Source of the DNA: Dissophora ornata
Taxonomy: Eukaryota; Mortierellomycota; Mortierellomycetes; Mortierellales; Mortierellaceae
Assembly (NCBI GenBank): GCA_025201705.1
Contig: MU616711.1
Span: forward strand, 1-50,761
DNA: 50,761 bases
Direction of reading: 5' to 3'
The notes under the pieces were generated by a model. It had not been told where the DNA came from. It was given only the letters and a program-made list of their open reading frames with translations, and searched no databases. A program made the position numbers and the translations under genes. This document shows, one piece after another, positions 36,695 to 46,936 of this stretch (the stretch's first letter is position 1; the number at the start of each line of letters is the position of its first letter).

Positions 36695-37267
36695 ATGGCA
36701 CAACCCCCCGTTTGGCACCCCTTCTTGACAGAGCTGCAGCAGGCTATTGATCCGGACGCTGACGGGCAAGACTACTATGGCTTCTATAATGCGCTCCTCA
36801 CCATTGCTTTCCCGTTTGACCAGCGCTATATCGTCGCGCCGCAAACGTACCCAAACACCCAAACAGAAAGGACGCCGTTCGACAACCTCATAAACTACTA
36901 CGTGCAGTTCGGCAAATATATCGTACTTGGCGTCGAAGTCAAGCCCAGCAATGTTTTCTCGTATCCTTCGTGGATCGCCAGCGCACAGGAGCAGGTCTAC
37001 GCCAGATTCAGGACGATGCGCGCCACTATCCGGAACGCGCAGCTGCCTACGTTCGTCATCATTAGTGCGATTGGTTTCAAGTGCCGCGTGTATACGTACA
37101 CTCTCGCCACAAATCAGGTCGAGCCGCCTAAACTTCCTTCCACGCAGGACCAGTGGGACATTGACATTACCACCGATCAGGGTCGAGTCCGCTTGGCCGC
37201 CGTTTTCCGAGGTATCCGTGAGCGCTCGGCACTGCTGCCTCAAAACGTCGACGCCATGCTGCCTTGA
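36695..37267 (+). CDS. Stand-alone PD-(D/E)XK nuclease-like protein (CRN-associated)
   Basis: Intronless, 190 aa, starting MAQPPVWHPFLTELQQA in the good context acacaATGG. The core looks like a restriction-endonuclease fold: D63 in PFDNLINYY, then E81-x-K83 in YIVLGVEVKP, followed by a helix with Gln (SAQEQVYARF, about 97-105) and strands TFVIISAIG and RVYTYTL. This D...ExK...Q pattern is what the C-terminal nuclease domains of Crinkler effectors show. No ubiquitin-like header and no signal peptide are present. It is 330 bp upstream of the CRN gene on the same strand, and both sit between the 62-bp direct repeats. Catalytic activity is inferred from the pattern only. It may be an autonomous nuclease, a partner of the CRN protein, or a CRN that lost its header. 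Confidence 0.65.
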   Translation: MAQPPVWHPFLTELQQAIDPDADGQDYYGFYNALLTIAFPFDQRYIVAPQTYPNTQTERTPFDNLINYYVQFGKYIVLGVEVKPSNVFSYPSWIASAQEQVYARFRTMRATIRNAQLPTFVIISAIGFKCRVYTYTLATNQVEPPKLPSTQDQWDIDITTDQGRVRLAAVFRGIRERSALLPQNVDAMLP

Positions 37268-37597
37268 TGGGTCAGCGATTTTCGTTTCTACACGGAGGAC
37301 TGCAAGACACCACCAGCAAATCTGGAAAGAAAAATCACCACCGACTATCAGCCGACGGTACATTTCAAAATAAAGCAGAACATTAGTTTATGGTGGCTCG
37401 CATTTTTTCGGTGAATTCAAAACAGACATCTCGCGTTTTTTGCTCCATGCACTCTCCTGCTTCATCACCATCTCCGTCTCCTTCCACCGCACAAACCCAC
37501 ATTCAACGGCGCACTACATCTCCATTCGCACAGACGCCATATCCAGCCTCTCCATTCGCACACACCGCTTCTCTCCACTACAGTCAAGCACTCATTC

Positions 37598-40056
37598 ATG
37601 GCAGCCACACTCACGCTCTTCTGTCTCGTCGATGGGCAATCTACTTCCCAGGCGTTCAAAGTCGAGATTGATGGGAACGCTAGCATCTTTAGATTCAAGG
37701 AGGCCATCCTCGATAAAATCGGCAATGCTGGGTTTAAAGCCAAGGACCTGGTGCTCTGGCAAGTCACAATCTCCATCGACGAGAATGCAGGGAACGAGAG
37801 CATCATCATCACGCTCGATGGTCTGGACGACAAGACGAAGCTAAGCAACCCAAGAACATGCCTTTCCAAGCTGTTTCCTGAGAACCCTGCCGACAACACA
37901 TACATCATTGTCGAGCCACCCAAAGGTACGTACTGGCTATACCCAGATTTTCCTGTGGCCCATTTGCATCTTTTTTTTTTCTTCTTTTCTCTCTCTATAA
38001 AGATTTGCCACCATGGCCCGTGCACGGCTTACTAATCACTCTGGGGGTTTTAAAATTAATAGCTGCAATAGCTTTGAAAAGAGACAGGGAAGAAGATGCA
38101 GGCGAGTGATCGTCTTCTCGCTTTTGTGCCGTGTTAATTTGACATCAATTTTCACACCACCTCTTCGTGCTCCATGCAATCGTTCATAGACAATGTGGTA
38201 GTTGCTAATTCTTGATTGCTACGTCTTATGCAACTTTTTTTTATTACTAGGACCCTCTTCCAAGAGGTGGCGTCTTGATTCGACCCCGTTAATGAGAGCG
38301 ATAGCTGCGGCTAATCTTACAGGACAGGCAGTAGTGAAAGGCCGAGTCGATCTTTCTCGTCTAAACAACAATCAAAGAGTCGCTCTGCTTGGTGTCCTTG
38401 GGGAAGATATCCTCGCTGCTGACGATTTCGACTCGTTGGTTATGGCTGCCGTTGAGCTGCGAAACACCGACATTGGAGAATTGGACGAAATCAAGGCCCC
38501 CCTTGGCTCGAGCTTTCCTGTCGTCCAAGCAGGTGATCTCTATGTCAGACAGACCTACAAAGAACTTTATGGAGATATTCTCAAGACGTTTGAGAAGATA
38601 GAAGAGAAACAAATCATTATTACAGGCACCTCTGGGATCGGCAAATCGGTCTTCCTAGTGTACCTGGTCATCCGACTTCTTGCTGAGAGCGATGCTGACA
38701 ACCCCCCTATCATCGTTTTTCACACCAAACAGAGCAAGAAATGCGTAGCCTTTGGAGGGTGCTCCACTGTCCGATCTGGAGATATCGAGGACTTTGCACC
38801 TTTCCTTACTCTGCCTGACACATGGTATCTTGTAGACAGCTCTCCTGAGCTAGTACTCGATAAAGCCAGGACTGTCATTGCAGTTTCGCCAAAGATCCTT
38901 TTTTCCGGGGCCAACCCGTATAAATATGTCGACGAAGATGTGGCGTGGCGTTATTACATGGCGCCGTGGAGTCTGGAGGAATTAACGACCTGCCGGAGTA
39001 GTGTTGCAGACTTCAACGTCGTTCCTTTTGAGATGATGGAAGAACTCTACTCGAGGATTGGAGGTATACCAAGTTATGTCCTTGCAAGGCCAATGAAGGT
39101 ATAATAAGGGCTTGACTTTTCAATCGTTTTCTTTGAAAATGGATTGTTGGAAATAGCCATTGCCTTGACAACTAATCATTATGCTACGCCCTGAACCATT
39201 TCATTGGTAGGAATTAAAGCTTTTTCCCAGTGACCCTGAGGATGTCATAGAGAGCTCATCCGAGCGTCTTGTCCAGGCCCTCAACAATGTCAAAAATCCG
39301 GTGATGATGATGCAGCTCTTCGCGCAAGGAAAAGACTCGCTGGACTTCAGTAGCCGTTTGGTTCACCGTTGGCCCGAGGGGAATCATCGCAAGTTTCGAT
39401 TGGAATGGGCCTCAACATATGTTGCCGAGAAGGTTGCCGATTTATTGGATCAGGACTCCTGCACGCAGATGTTGGATATGCTTATCAAGACGCCCAAAGG
39501 AAGTGCTAGCGGCATTATATTTGAAGCGTACGTTCTACGCACCTTCCGAGATGGCGGCCACACCTTCGAACTCAAAGATCTTCAGACTGGGAAGACTGAT
39601 CGTTTGATAATCCCGCGGAAACCAGATGCAATGCATTTCCAAAGGATAACCTCGACCAAGGCGGGTCAACTCTGGATACCAACAATTCATAACTTCGCCT
39701 GTGTCGATATGCTGCTCTCTCCCCGGGACCTGCTTCAAATCACGGTATCTAAAACCCACCCCATCAAAGGACCGCCGCTCTTGAAGCTTGTGGAAAGTCT
39801 CGTTGAACACAGCTGGATTGCCCAGCCAAAAGAAGCTCGGCTTATTTTTGTCGTCCCGAGCCATGTTTTTGCCGATTTCCGGAAGCAGAACTACTTGACG
39901 TCAGCAGAGAAAGTATACAAGAAGGTCCCAGCGGACATCAAGTCAGTGAAGCAGTACGTTTTGAAGATCGATGTGAAGGCAGCCGTAGCTGGCAAATCAC
40001 CTGGGCTGGAGATTCCCACCCGACAAGTCACCCCCAAGCCGAGAAAACGACTATAG
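37598..40056 (+). CDS. Crinkler (CRN)-type protein: Ubl header, P-loop NTPase, nuclease-like end
   Basis: Model: join(37598-37925, 38251-39098, 39211-40056), 2022 nt, 673 aa, phases consistent. Residues 1-109 form the ubiquitin-like header (MAATLTLFCLVDGQSTSQAF, KAKDLVLWQVTI, TYIIVEPPKG), the fungal equivalent of the oomycete LFLAK region. Exon 2 holds a P-loop NTPase: DLYVRQTYKELY, then GTSGIGKSVFLVYLVIRL (about residues 235-252) and DTWYLVDSSPEL (likely Walker B). Exon 3 ends with a PD-(D/E)XK-like domain: GIIFEAYVLRTF, NFACVDMLL and LLQITVSKTHPI. The architecture is that of CRN proteins with NTPase plus nuclease, proposed to derive from mobile elements. A PRKRL basic tail could aid nuclear entry. 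Promoter and exon 1 are nearly duplicated in the second CRN gene at 46.9 kb. Confidence 0.85.
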
Positions 40057-40409
40057 AGAAACGCTGCAAAAAAAATAAGCGGCTTTTATACACTCTTCCG
40101 GCTCAGCCAGGAGGACCAGGATTTATACGCCTTTTTGGTTTTAAAAGGCAGCACGAGACGACCAAATGGCCAAAATGCGCCTCCGGATACCGACAAGACA
40201 CTGTGCAAAGCCTTTCTGGAAAAGGAGGTCTGGGCAGTCAGTGGGCAAGATGCAGTGCAATAAAATGACTTGAAAAGTGAAAAACAAGACAAAAAGATAG
40301 GGTTCCTTTATTGCACACCTGCTAATTTATATGCGACTGGGCCTATGGCTGAAGTCGTCTTATTTACATGCCTTGCGACACCAATATAGCGCAATACTTA
40401 CTAACTAAA

Positions 40410-40471
40410 TGATCGGTACCAACAGGTGCCAGTCACAGAAGACTCTCTAATCGTCGTAGAAATAAAAAGGG
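40410..40471 (+). repeat. 62-bp direct repeat, right copy
   Basis: Identical over all 62 positions to 36549-36610. Here the shared 17-bp word aatacttactaactaaa (40393-40409) abuts the repeat directly, lacking the 44 bp found between them in the left copy. Confidence 0.95.
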
Positions 40472-40479
40472 AGGTGCGA

Positions 40480-40500
40480 CTCAGGTACGTTGTACCTGAG
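40480..40500. terminator. Perfect 9-bp stem hairpin downstream of the Gag-like gene
   Basis: ctcaggtac at 40480-40488 pairs with gtacctgag at 40492-40500 across a gtt loop. It sits 37 bp past the Gag-like stop codon and next to the 62-bp repeat. It may mark a transcript end or a transposition footprint; the type given is a guess at role, the palindrome is certain. Confidence 0.4.
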
Positions 40501-40536
40501 CCCCACACCAGGTTGGAACACTATAGTGCTTTCTGT

Positions 40537-42643
40537 TTAGAACGTATCATGACTCTCCGTATCCGAATTAGAGGGATCATCGGAGCTATTTTTTCCGTCA
40601 GCGATCTTCATTTCCTGCTGGAAATTTTGAAGCTGATACGCCAGCATGGAATAACGCGCCATGTCATTAAGAATATTGCGCTTCATAACCTTTGATTTTG
40701 GTTGCAGAATTCTCATCAATTGTCGTTTGGATATGACAGTAGGCCTTGAGTCTGGTCTCGAAGGAGTTTCAGAATGTTCCATTGGCATATCAACATCTGT
40801 CTGAAGAGAATTAATCGTATCAAATGATAAATTATTGTTTATTTCTTCTTCCGGTTGCTTGTTCTCCAAGGCAACAGGCTGTCCTTGACTGGAGAGGTCC
40901 TCAGTGGTCTTGCTACTTGCGCTCGCCTGTTTATTAACGGTGGCAGATGTAGTAATATAGTGAGCAAAAGTTTCTTTCTGAGAGGGAAGGGTAATTTTCT
41001 GATTCGGTTCAAGCAAGTTCGGTTCATTATTGTTACCTCTGTCGTGCTTGCGGCTATTAGTGTCCCTGCTATAGGGTTGATAGCGAGAAGAACGGCAATC
41101 GTTGGCGTAATGTCCTCGTTTGTTACACTTGGAGCATATGACACACTCGTTGGTGTCATGAGTGTTATTGACGCCGCAATTCTTGCAGTTCTTCTTGGCA
41201 TGGGATGGTCTAGATCGTTTGTAATCTGACTTGTTGTTTTCCCTAGCAGGCTCTTTATCGGCTGTTCTCCTCCCCTGGACCTTGGTTTCATAATCGGGAC
41301 CTTCTGCAAACGAAAGGGCCGAACAGAACTTGTCGATGCTGTCCGTGAGAGCGGCACCATTATGCCTCAGTTTCAGGAATAGCGTCATGAAGTTGAGGGT
41401 ATGCGCAGGCACCGAATTCTTCATGAGTTGCAAGTAATAGCGATCGCCATCCGAGAGCTTGTACATTCTCGCGATTTCTTTGGAGGCGAGCTGCATACGA
41501 CTTGTATGTCTCTTTGGATTTGGCCTCGATTCCTGCTAACAGGACCTTGACCACCTCATCCGTTTGCTGGCCAGGTGTGAGCGCAGCAGCGATGAATAGA
41601 CCCTCACAGCGATCCCAGTTGAGTTCTTCCGACGGGATATTCTCCTTCCGTTGGATGTAGTCATCCATGATATTGTTATCAAGAATGACCAACGCCAAGA
41701 GGCGAGGCCCATTTCTGAGAAAGTTGGCTTTACCAAGCGTCTTTTCTTCCTGTTTCCTGAATCGGTACAGGAATTCGTGGGCCGTGGTGAAGACAAATTT
41801 GTGAGACGAACCCTTGGCGACAGCATCATCGGGTGTGTAGCGCGGGTTTTTTTTTGTCGGCGCGACATATTGATCCTCTGAGCTCGAATAGCTGTTGGCG
41901 CCAAAACGGTCAATATGATTGGTTTCCAGGTCAACATTGTTGTTGGAAGAGCCGTTCCGTTGGACGAGTTGCTTGTGTTGATTAATCGCCAATTCCAAGA
42001 GGCGTTTTCTTGTCATGAGGTCGTCCAAATCCTTATCGGTCTTGCTGATGTATTCAATCAGACCGGGGGGACAGGATTCATCCTCTGGGATCATGACCTG
42101 TTGGGCAATTAGCTGCAGTTTTTTATGACTGAGCTCTGTCACCTTCTGCTCCAGTTGTTGGAAGAGACCGACAATATCTTCAGTTCTTCTATAGACGAAC
42201 TGTAGTAGCGAGGAGAATTCATCAACAACCATGTAGTTTGCGGCAAGGTTGCCTGGATTATGGGTACTTTCACCCAGGTTGACAAGTTTGTCATTGATGT
42301 TGGCAAGTTTGCCTGGCACATTGGCCACGTTTTTATTGATACTGACAGGGTTGCCTGTATTATGGGTACTTTCACCCAGGTTGGCAAGTTTGCCTGGCAC
42401 ATTGGCCACTTTTTCATTGATACTGGCAGGGTTGCCTGTATTATGGGTACTTTCACCCAGGTTGGCAAGTTTGCCTGGCATATTGGCCACTTTTTCATTG
42501 ATGCTGACAGGGTTGCCATTAGCAAAGAAAGTGAAATTGTTTGCAGTTGTAATCTGGCTACCACTTGCGGGAAGAGAAGGATTGGTTGGAATGATGGGAC
42601 TGGCAGCGTTGCTGCCAGTGATGGAGTTCGAGTTGCTGTTCAT
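40537..42643 (-). pseudogene. Gag-like retroelement protein with zinc knuckles, one frameshift
   Basis: Frame one runs from MNSNSNSITG (ATG at 42641-42643) to about 41500. It includes three 27-residue repeats, a coiled-coil-like stretch (GLFQQLEQKVTELSHKKLQL) and a capsid-like helical region (ANFLRNGPRLLALVIL, LNWDRCEGLFIAAAL). After ETYKSYA the reading continues only in another frame as QLASKEIARMYKLSDGDRYY, which needs a +1 shift near 41500. This second frame carries two zinc knuckles, CKNCGVNNTHDTNEC and CSKCNKRGHYANDC, then a Ser/Gln-rich tail to the stop at 40537. Fused, it would be about 700 aa. The shift is either a disabling indel or a programmed event; no known slippery site is visible. 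No protease or reverse transcriptase follows directly, so the element is incomplete or non-autonomous. Confidence 0.75.
42258..42510. repeat. 81-bp tandem repeat inside the Gag-like gene, three copies
   Basis: The unit encodes VANVPGKLANLGESTHNTG plus NPVSINEK on the minus strand. Three copies are nearly identical in DNA; the third (lowest coordinates) carries a short insertion (INDKLVN). The repeats preserve the reading frame and probably arose recently. Confidence 0.85.
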
Positions 42644-43680
42644 GGCAAGAATTGGAGTGATGGGTGCTTGTAAAGGAATCAATTGACTCTGTCAAAGAAA
42701 GTGGAAAAACGATGGGGTTCCGTTATTGCACACCTGCCAATTTAAAGAGTGTCCTCATGTACGTACACAAGCTTTCAGGAGTAGGGGAGAGAAAAGCTCG
42801 CGTGTGGGGGACCTGTTTGCCTGGAAATAAGTCTTACTGGCGCATGATATAAAGAGAGAGGGCAGAGAACAACATCCCACATAGTAAAGTCTACCAAAAC
42901 TTGTCAGAATACCACAGCTCCTGTTGGAACTTGTAGAGAATACCATTTCTGATATTTTCAGAGATCTAGAGATGTTTTATGTAAAACTGGGTAGAGTTAC
43001 TTGTTGAACGCGTTTTAGTGAGAAAGATTAGCTAGGATAACTGGAGGAAATGCGTTGACATGTTAAAGAATAAAGAACTTCACCATCACTTCTTCAAAAC
43101 CACCCAAAATGACAGGATAGTTGGACGTGTCAACGGAGAACATGAGGCGCGTATTATACACAGTTTTTAGACAGCGGAAACAGTATCGCACCTATGCAGA
43201 AAGTAGCTGTATTGGCAAAAAGTATCGGTTTTCATGACATGCTACTGAGTAAACTCCACCATTTCTCAACCCTTCGCGATGAAAGTAGTTTTATTTTGTT
43301 AACATTCACTATTTACATATATTAATGGCGCACATAGAGGTGGAAAGATGGCAATACATTGAGGAATATTCAGTCTTCTTTTCAAAAAACCTGTCAAGAA
43401 ATGCCAACCGGCATTTAAATCAGTCATAGAATAGTCATTTCTCAACAGATCTCCATCAAACAAGTTTTATATTATTGGGATAGTGTCCTTAGTATTATTA
43501 ATAGCGTTTGGGTGCCTCTATCATCGCCGGATATGATGCTGTGAATGGTTTTCTGCCGCTGCGAGGAATGGCAGCTGTGTCCCTAGCATGGATAAACCTT
43601 ATTTCTAATTTTACCAGGGGCAGCGCGAGAACGAGGCAAGGCAGAGACTTTGAGAAAAAAGACCTTTTTTTATTTGGCTG
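42644..43680. other. Non-coding spacer between Gag-like and primase-helicase genes
   Basis: The left end contains the LTR-like word ggttccgttattgcacacctg (42716 onward) upstream of the Gag-like gene. The remainder is AT-rich with no open frame of note. The 3' end of the helicase transcript should lie near 43640-43680, where a poly-T tract occurs. Confidence 0.5.
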
Positions 43681-46436
43681 TCATCTGGTGCTATATAGCG
43701 ACAACCTCTCCAGTTGATGGACATTGGCGAGTCCATCCTGCATCGTGCCCACGGACAGATCGCATAGATTCCTGTAGATCTTTTTCTCGCGAGGTTGGTC
43801 GTATGTAGCCACCCAGTCGGGTGTGACGATGCTTGGATCGCGGATGTTGTACGCATCCATCAGCAGGCGCTTCGATACAGCGTGTCTCTCAGGAAGTGTC
43901 ACATCCTGAGCCCCGCGCAGGTCCTCGAACGCTTCAGCTGTCAGATTATCTGCAGTGGCAATCTGCAGGTGTTGCTCTTTCTTGACCATTTCAGGCATTT
44001 CCTTCTCGGACGTGATGACTGGGTGATCGGTGGCAACGACCCCTTGTTCTCCTCGGACAGAGCAGCCTGCGTCTAGCATCTGGTGTATGAATCGTCGCAT
44101 AAAGCCATTCGTCGACAGGTTTCTCTTAACGCGCACGTTGGTCCAAAGCTGGCTGTAGGAGGTATCAGGTAGCGAGAACTCGTCTCCAAACCCGATGCTC
44201 ATTATCAGTCCCTCTTCCTTCTTGCTGCCTATCAACATGTGCCCCTGCTTGCTAATCCAGTCAGCGATAGCCTCAACCGTGGCTGGTTGGTTGTTGGATC
44301 TCCGATCCACATGAACGAGATATGTCTTGGACTTGACGTGTCGGACGCGTCGCATCATCTGCCTGCATGTCTCTACGTTGACCTGACTCTGAGTGCAGAA
44401 GAACCCAACAACATAGTCTACATGGCCAACCACATTGTAGTCAATCCCGACACTGTATGTCGGCGTGTGGATGAAATAATCCAGATTTTCCATGAGCGTG
44501 TTGGTGTTTTTGGCGTTGTCGCGCTTGTCCTCGGGAGACGAGTTGCTTGTAACGCATTCGCCACGAAAGCCTTCCTTCTGGAGTTGCCTGTGTAGCGCCT
44601 CGGTATGCTCAGCACTGAGAGTACTCGATATCCAGATTCGGTTGCCTCTATGTAGAAGATCGATTACCTTCAGCTTCAACAGCGAGTCTTTTTCGTACAT
44701 AACGACTTGGTCGCCCTCTTGTGGCTTGAACGTATTGTGAATAACCCGCACATCATTACGCAGGCGCTTGACGAGCTGCACATCCTCGTCGGTGAGGTTT
44801 GCATCGAGGCCGATAACTCTAGACACGCCCTTGATGAACTCGCACAGCACCTGATTGTTGTAGTCGTGTTTGCTGCCCATCGTGAAGCTGCTGGTCATCT
44901 GCTCGCAGAGCGTGCTGAACTCGTCGAGGATCAGGATCACCTTCTCGCCGTAGTAGCGCATGTCGAGCCGATGGAGCGATTCTGCTTGTATTGCGAGCTT
45001 GCCGCACGCGATACGAGACTCTTTGATGTCTTGGTAGTTGGTAAATCCAAAGCGGACTGCAAGTGCATCGGCCAGGGAACGCCGGCAGGTTACTATGACG
45101 GACTTGTATCCTGGATTGGCCTTGATGAGCGCTCCAATAAACTCGGTCTTCCCTGTGCCGGTGGCGGACCGAATCATCAGACTGAGGAGCTGCTCCTTGG
45201 ATACCTTTCTCCTGAAAGGCGTCTGTCGGGGAGGCGCTAGGTACTCGTGCGGGACATATTTCAAGCTTTACGTACTGTCCGCGTGCAGCAGGGTGCCTGC
45301 ATTGCTGGTCGGAGAGAAAGCAGCGCATACGATTTCGAGGCTTCGAGGCTTCGAGTGAAGTCAAGGCGGCCTAGCGCCACACCAGGTTTGTCCGGCGAAC
45401 GGTAGCAGTGGAAACTTGCGTAACCGGTTTCAGAGAGTCGCAGATACGCGTTGTCTGACTTGTGGGGCCGGTTGCAGATGCCGCAGTGTCCTTCTTGGAC
45501 TCGTTGGAGTCGGAAGAGCATCCCTTTGCCGTCGTACTGAAGCTCAAACTGGGAGGCGTGCTTGTATTTCAAAGCCAAGGCCTGCACGGCGTCCACCACA
45601 GATCGTGGCAGCTTCGCTCCCTCGCCGACAGGTATTCTCTTAAGTTCCCCTTTGCTAATAACGACAATCTTCCTTCCGGGTTTCTCGCTGCGCTCGATTG
45701 GGCCGACTCGTGTGCTGTCGGGCTGGACATTGGTTATGTAGAACTCGCTGTCCTACGCATCTCGAGACGCTGCGTGCCAGTCCGCTTTGACCAACTTTCG
45801 GGCCATGTCACCGCGTTTGCTGCTCCCAAGCACGCGAATGCCTCTGTTCCTGGTGTACACGCACTCGTCGATGTACTTTGTCAGTCCAGTCTCGTCCTCG
45901 CCGCCTCTTGCAGCCTTGAAGTTGTCCATGAACGCCTTCATGTGCTCGTGGTTGTTCTCGAACACATACTGAGGAATGGTGATGTGCAGCGACACTTTGC
46001 TGCCGGAAGATGCACTTAGCACACGGCACTGCTCCTCTAGCACCGGGTAGTCGGGCGCAAATTGGTTCCGTACTTCTAGGAATGAGGCAAACACCTGCTG
46101 CTCTAGTTCTGCGAGCCTTTGTCCTGTGCAAAGCTCGGGTTTGTCGTCTTTGTCGAGCTGCTTCCAGTCTATGTCGTAGTACTCTGCGCGCTCGCGCCTC
46201 TCTCGGATGATCTCGTTGAAGCACCTTTCCTCGTCCGGGATGCTACTGTACACTTGCAGAAACGTCGAAAGGTATTGGTAGCTCGCAAACTCGCAGTATA
46301 TCTTTCCTTTGCGCGAGGCGTTGTTGTGTGCCACAACGAAATCGTCGTCATTCAAATCAGCCCTGGCAAAAGCTCTCTGCTGCGGAGGTCCCTTCTGCAC
46401 AGTTCTGAAGTAAGTCGACCCAAATTTGCTGAACAT
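43681..46436 (-). CDS. Herpes-type primase (UL52-like) plus UL9-like helicase, possibly disabled
   Basis: The start MFSKFGSTYFRTVQ (46436) opens an archaeo-eukaryotic primase domain: YYDIDWK with D88/D90, SGSKVSLHI with H151, and RGIRVLGSSKRG (about 198-209), the three catalytic motifs. After an in-frame TAG (45753-45755) the same frame continues into a UL52-type zinc ribbon, CGICNRPHK followed by FHCYR. A frame change near 45270-45360 leads to a superfamily-2 helicase like herpes origin-binding UL9: SATGTGKTEF, ILDEFSTLC, WISSTLSAEHTEAL, SVGIDYNVVG and QMMRRVRHVKSK, ending at 43681. The TAG could lie in a 42-nt intron and the frame change in a 66-nt intron (gtatgc to aag), both short and weak; otherwise the gene is dead. 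The gene is divergent from the second CRN gene, 500 bp away. Confidence 0.78.
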
Positions 46437-46936
46437 TCTTTTCTGGTATGGTAGAGGTGGTAGGAGGTGCTAGATTCTGGTTTCAACTAGAAAAAAGACA
46501 GCCTGTCACTTTTAAGCTTATGGTGGGGCTGTGAAGCGACAATTGGCGATAGGCGACTCTTTACGAAGAAGGGTGGAGAAACGAGAAGAAGCTTTTTATC
46601 TTGGTGTAATAGATGCCGTTTTATTGACTAAGAGGTGCTGTTAGTGGGTTACATGGGAGGATCGATGGCAAAGGTGCTTAGAGGGCGTGGATCCTAAGGG
46701 CGATATGGGTGAGAGCGAAGGCCGGAGAGAAGAAGAACAGTAGAAGAAGCAAGGAAGGACCGCCCGCAGCTTGTTTTGTGACCGGCATGTCTGGACGCGT
46801 CAGCGTCAACAATGGAATTGTTTTTTTTGGATGCTGTGCGCACGCACTCCACATCCACACGCACACCATATTCAACGGCGCACCGCTTCTTCGTCCGCAC
46901 ACACCATTTCTCTCCACTACAGACAGGCACTCATCC
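46437..46936. promoter_or_regulatory. Divergent promoter between primase-helicase and second CRN gene
   Basis: 500 bp between two starts that point apart. The right third (about 46840-46936) closely resembles 37495-37597 in front of the first CRN gene: attcaacggcgcac, then cgcacacacc and tctctccactaca, then gcactcatccATGG versus gcactcattcATGG. The shared block includes the 5' leader of both CRN genes. Confidence 0.7.

Larger units (their letters stand above)
40057..40536. other. Spacer with LTR-like words between CRN and Gag-like genes
   Basis: Both genes converge here. On the minus strand there is a TATA-like tataaat near 40328-40334 followed by agcaggtgtgcaataaagg (40328-40303), which recurs with two changes just before the Gag-like gene at 42743-42715. 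That arrangement suggests LTR fragments on both sides of the Gag-like gene. The right copy of the 62-bp direct repeat and a hairpin lie in this spacer. Confidence 0.5.

Noticed and set aside
36635..37363. 242-codon minus-strand open frame
   Set aside because: Opposes the nuclease-like gene at 36695-37267, which has a better start context and a recognisable core.
44707..45240. 177-codon plus-strand open frame
   Set aside because: Shadow of the helicase domain on the minus strand.
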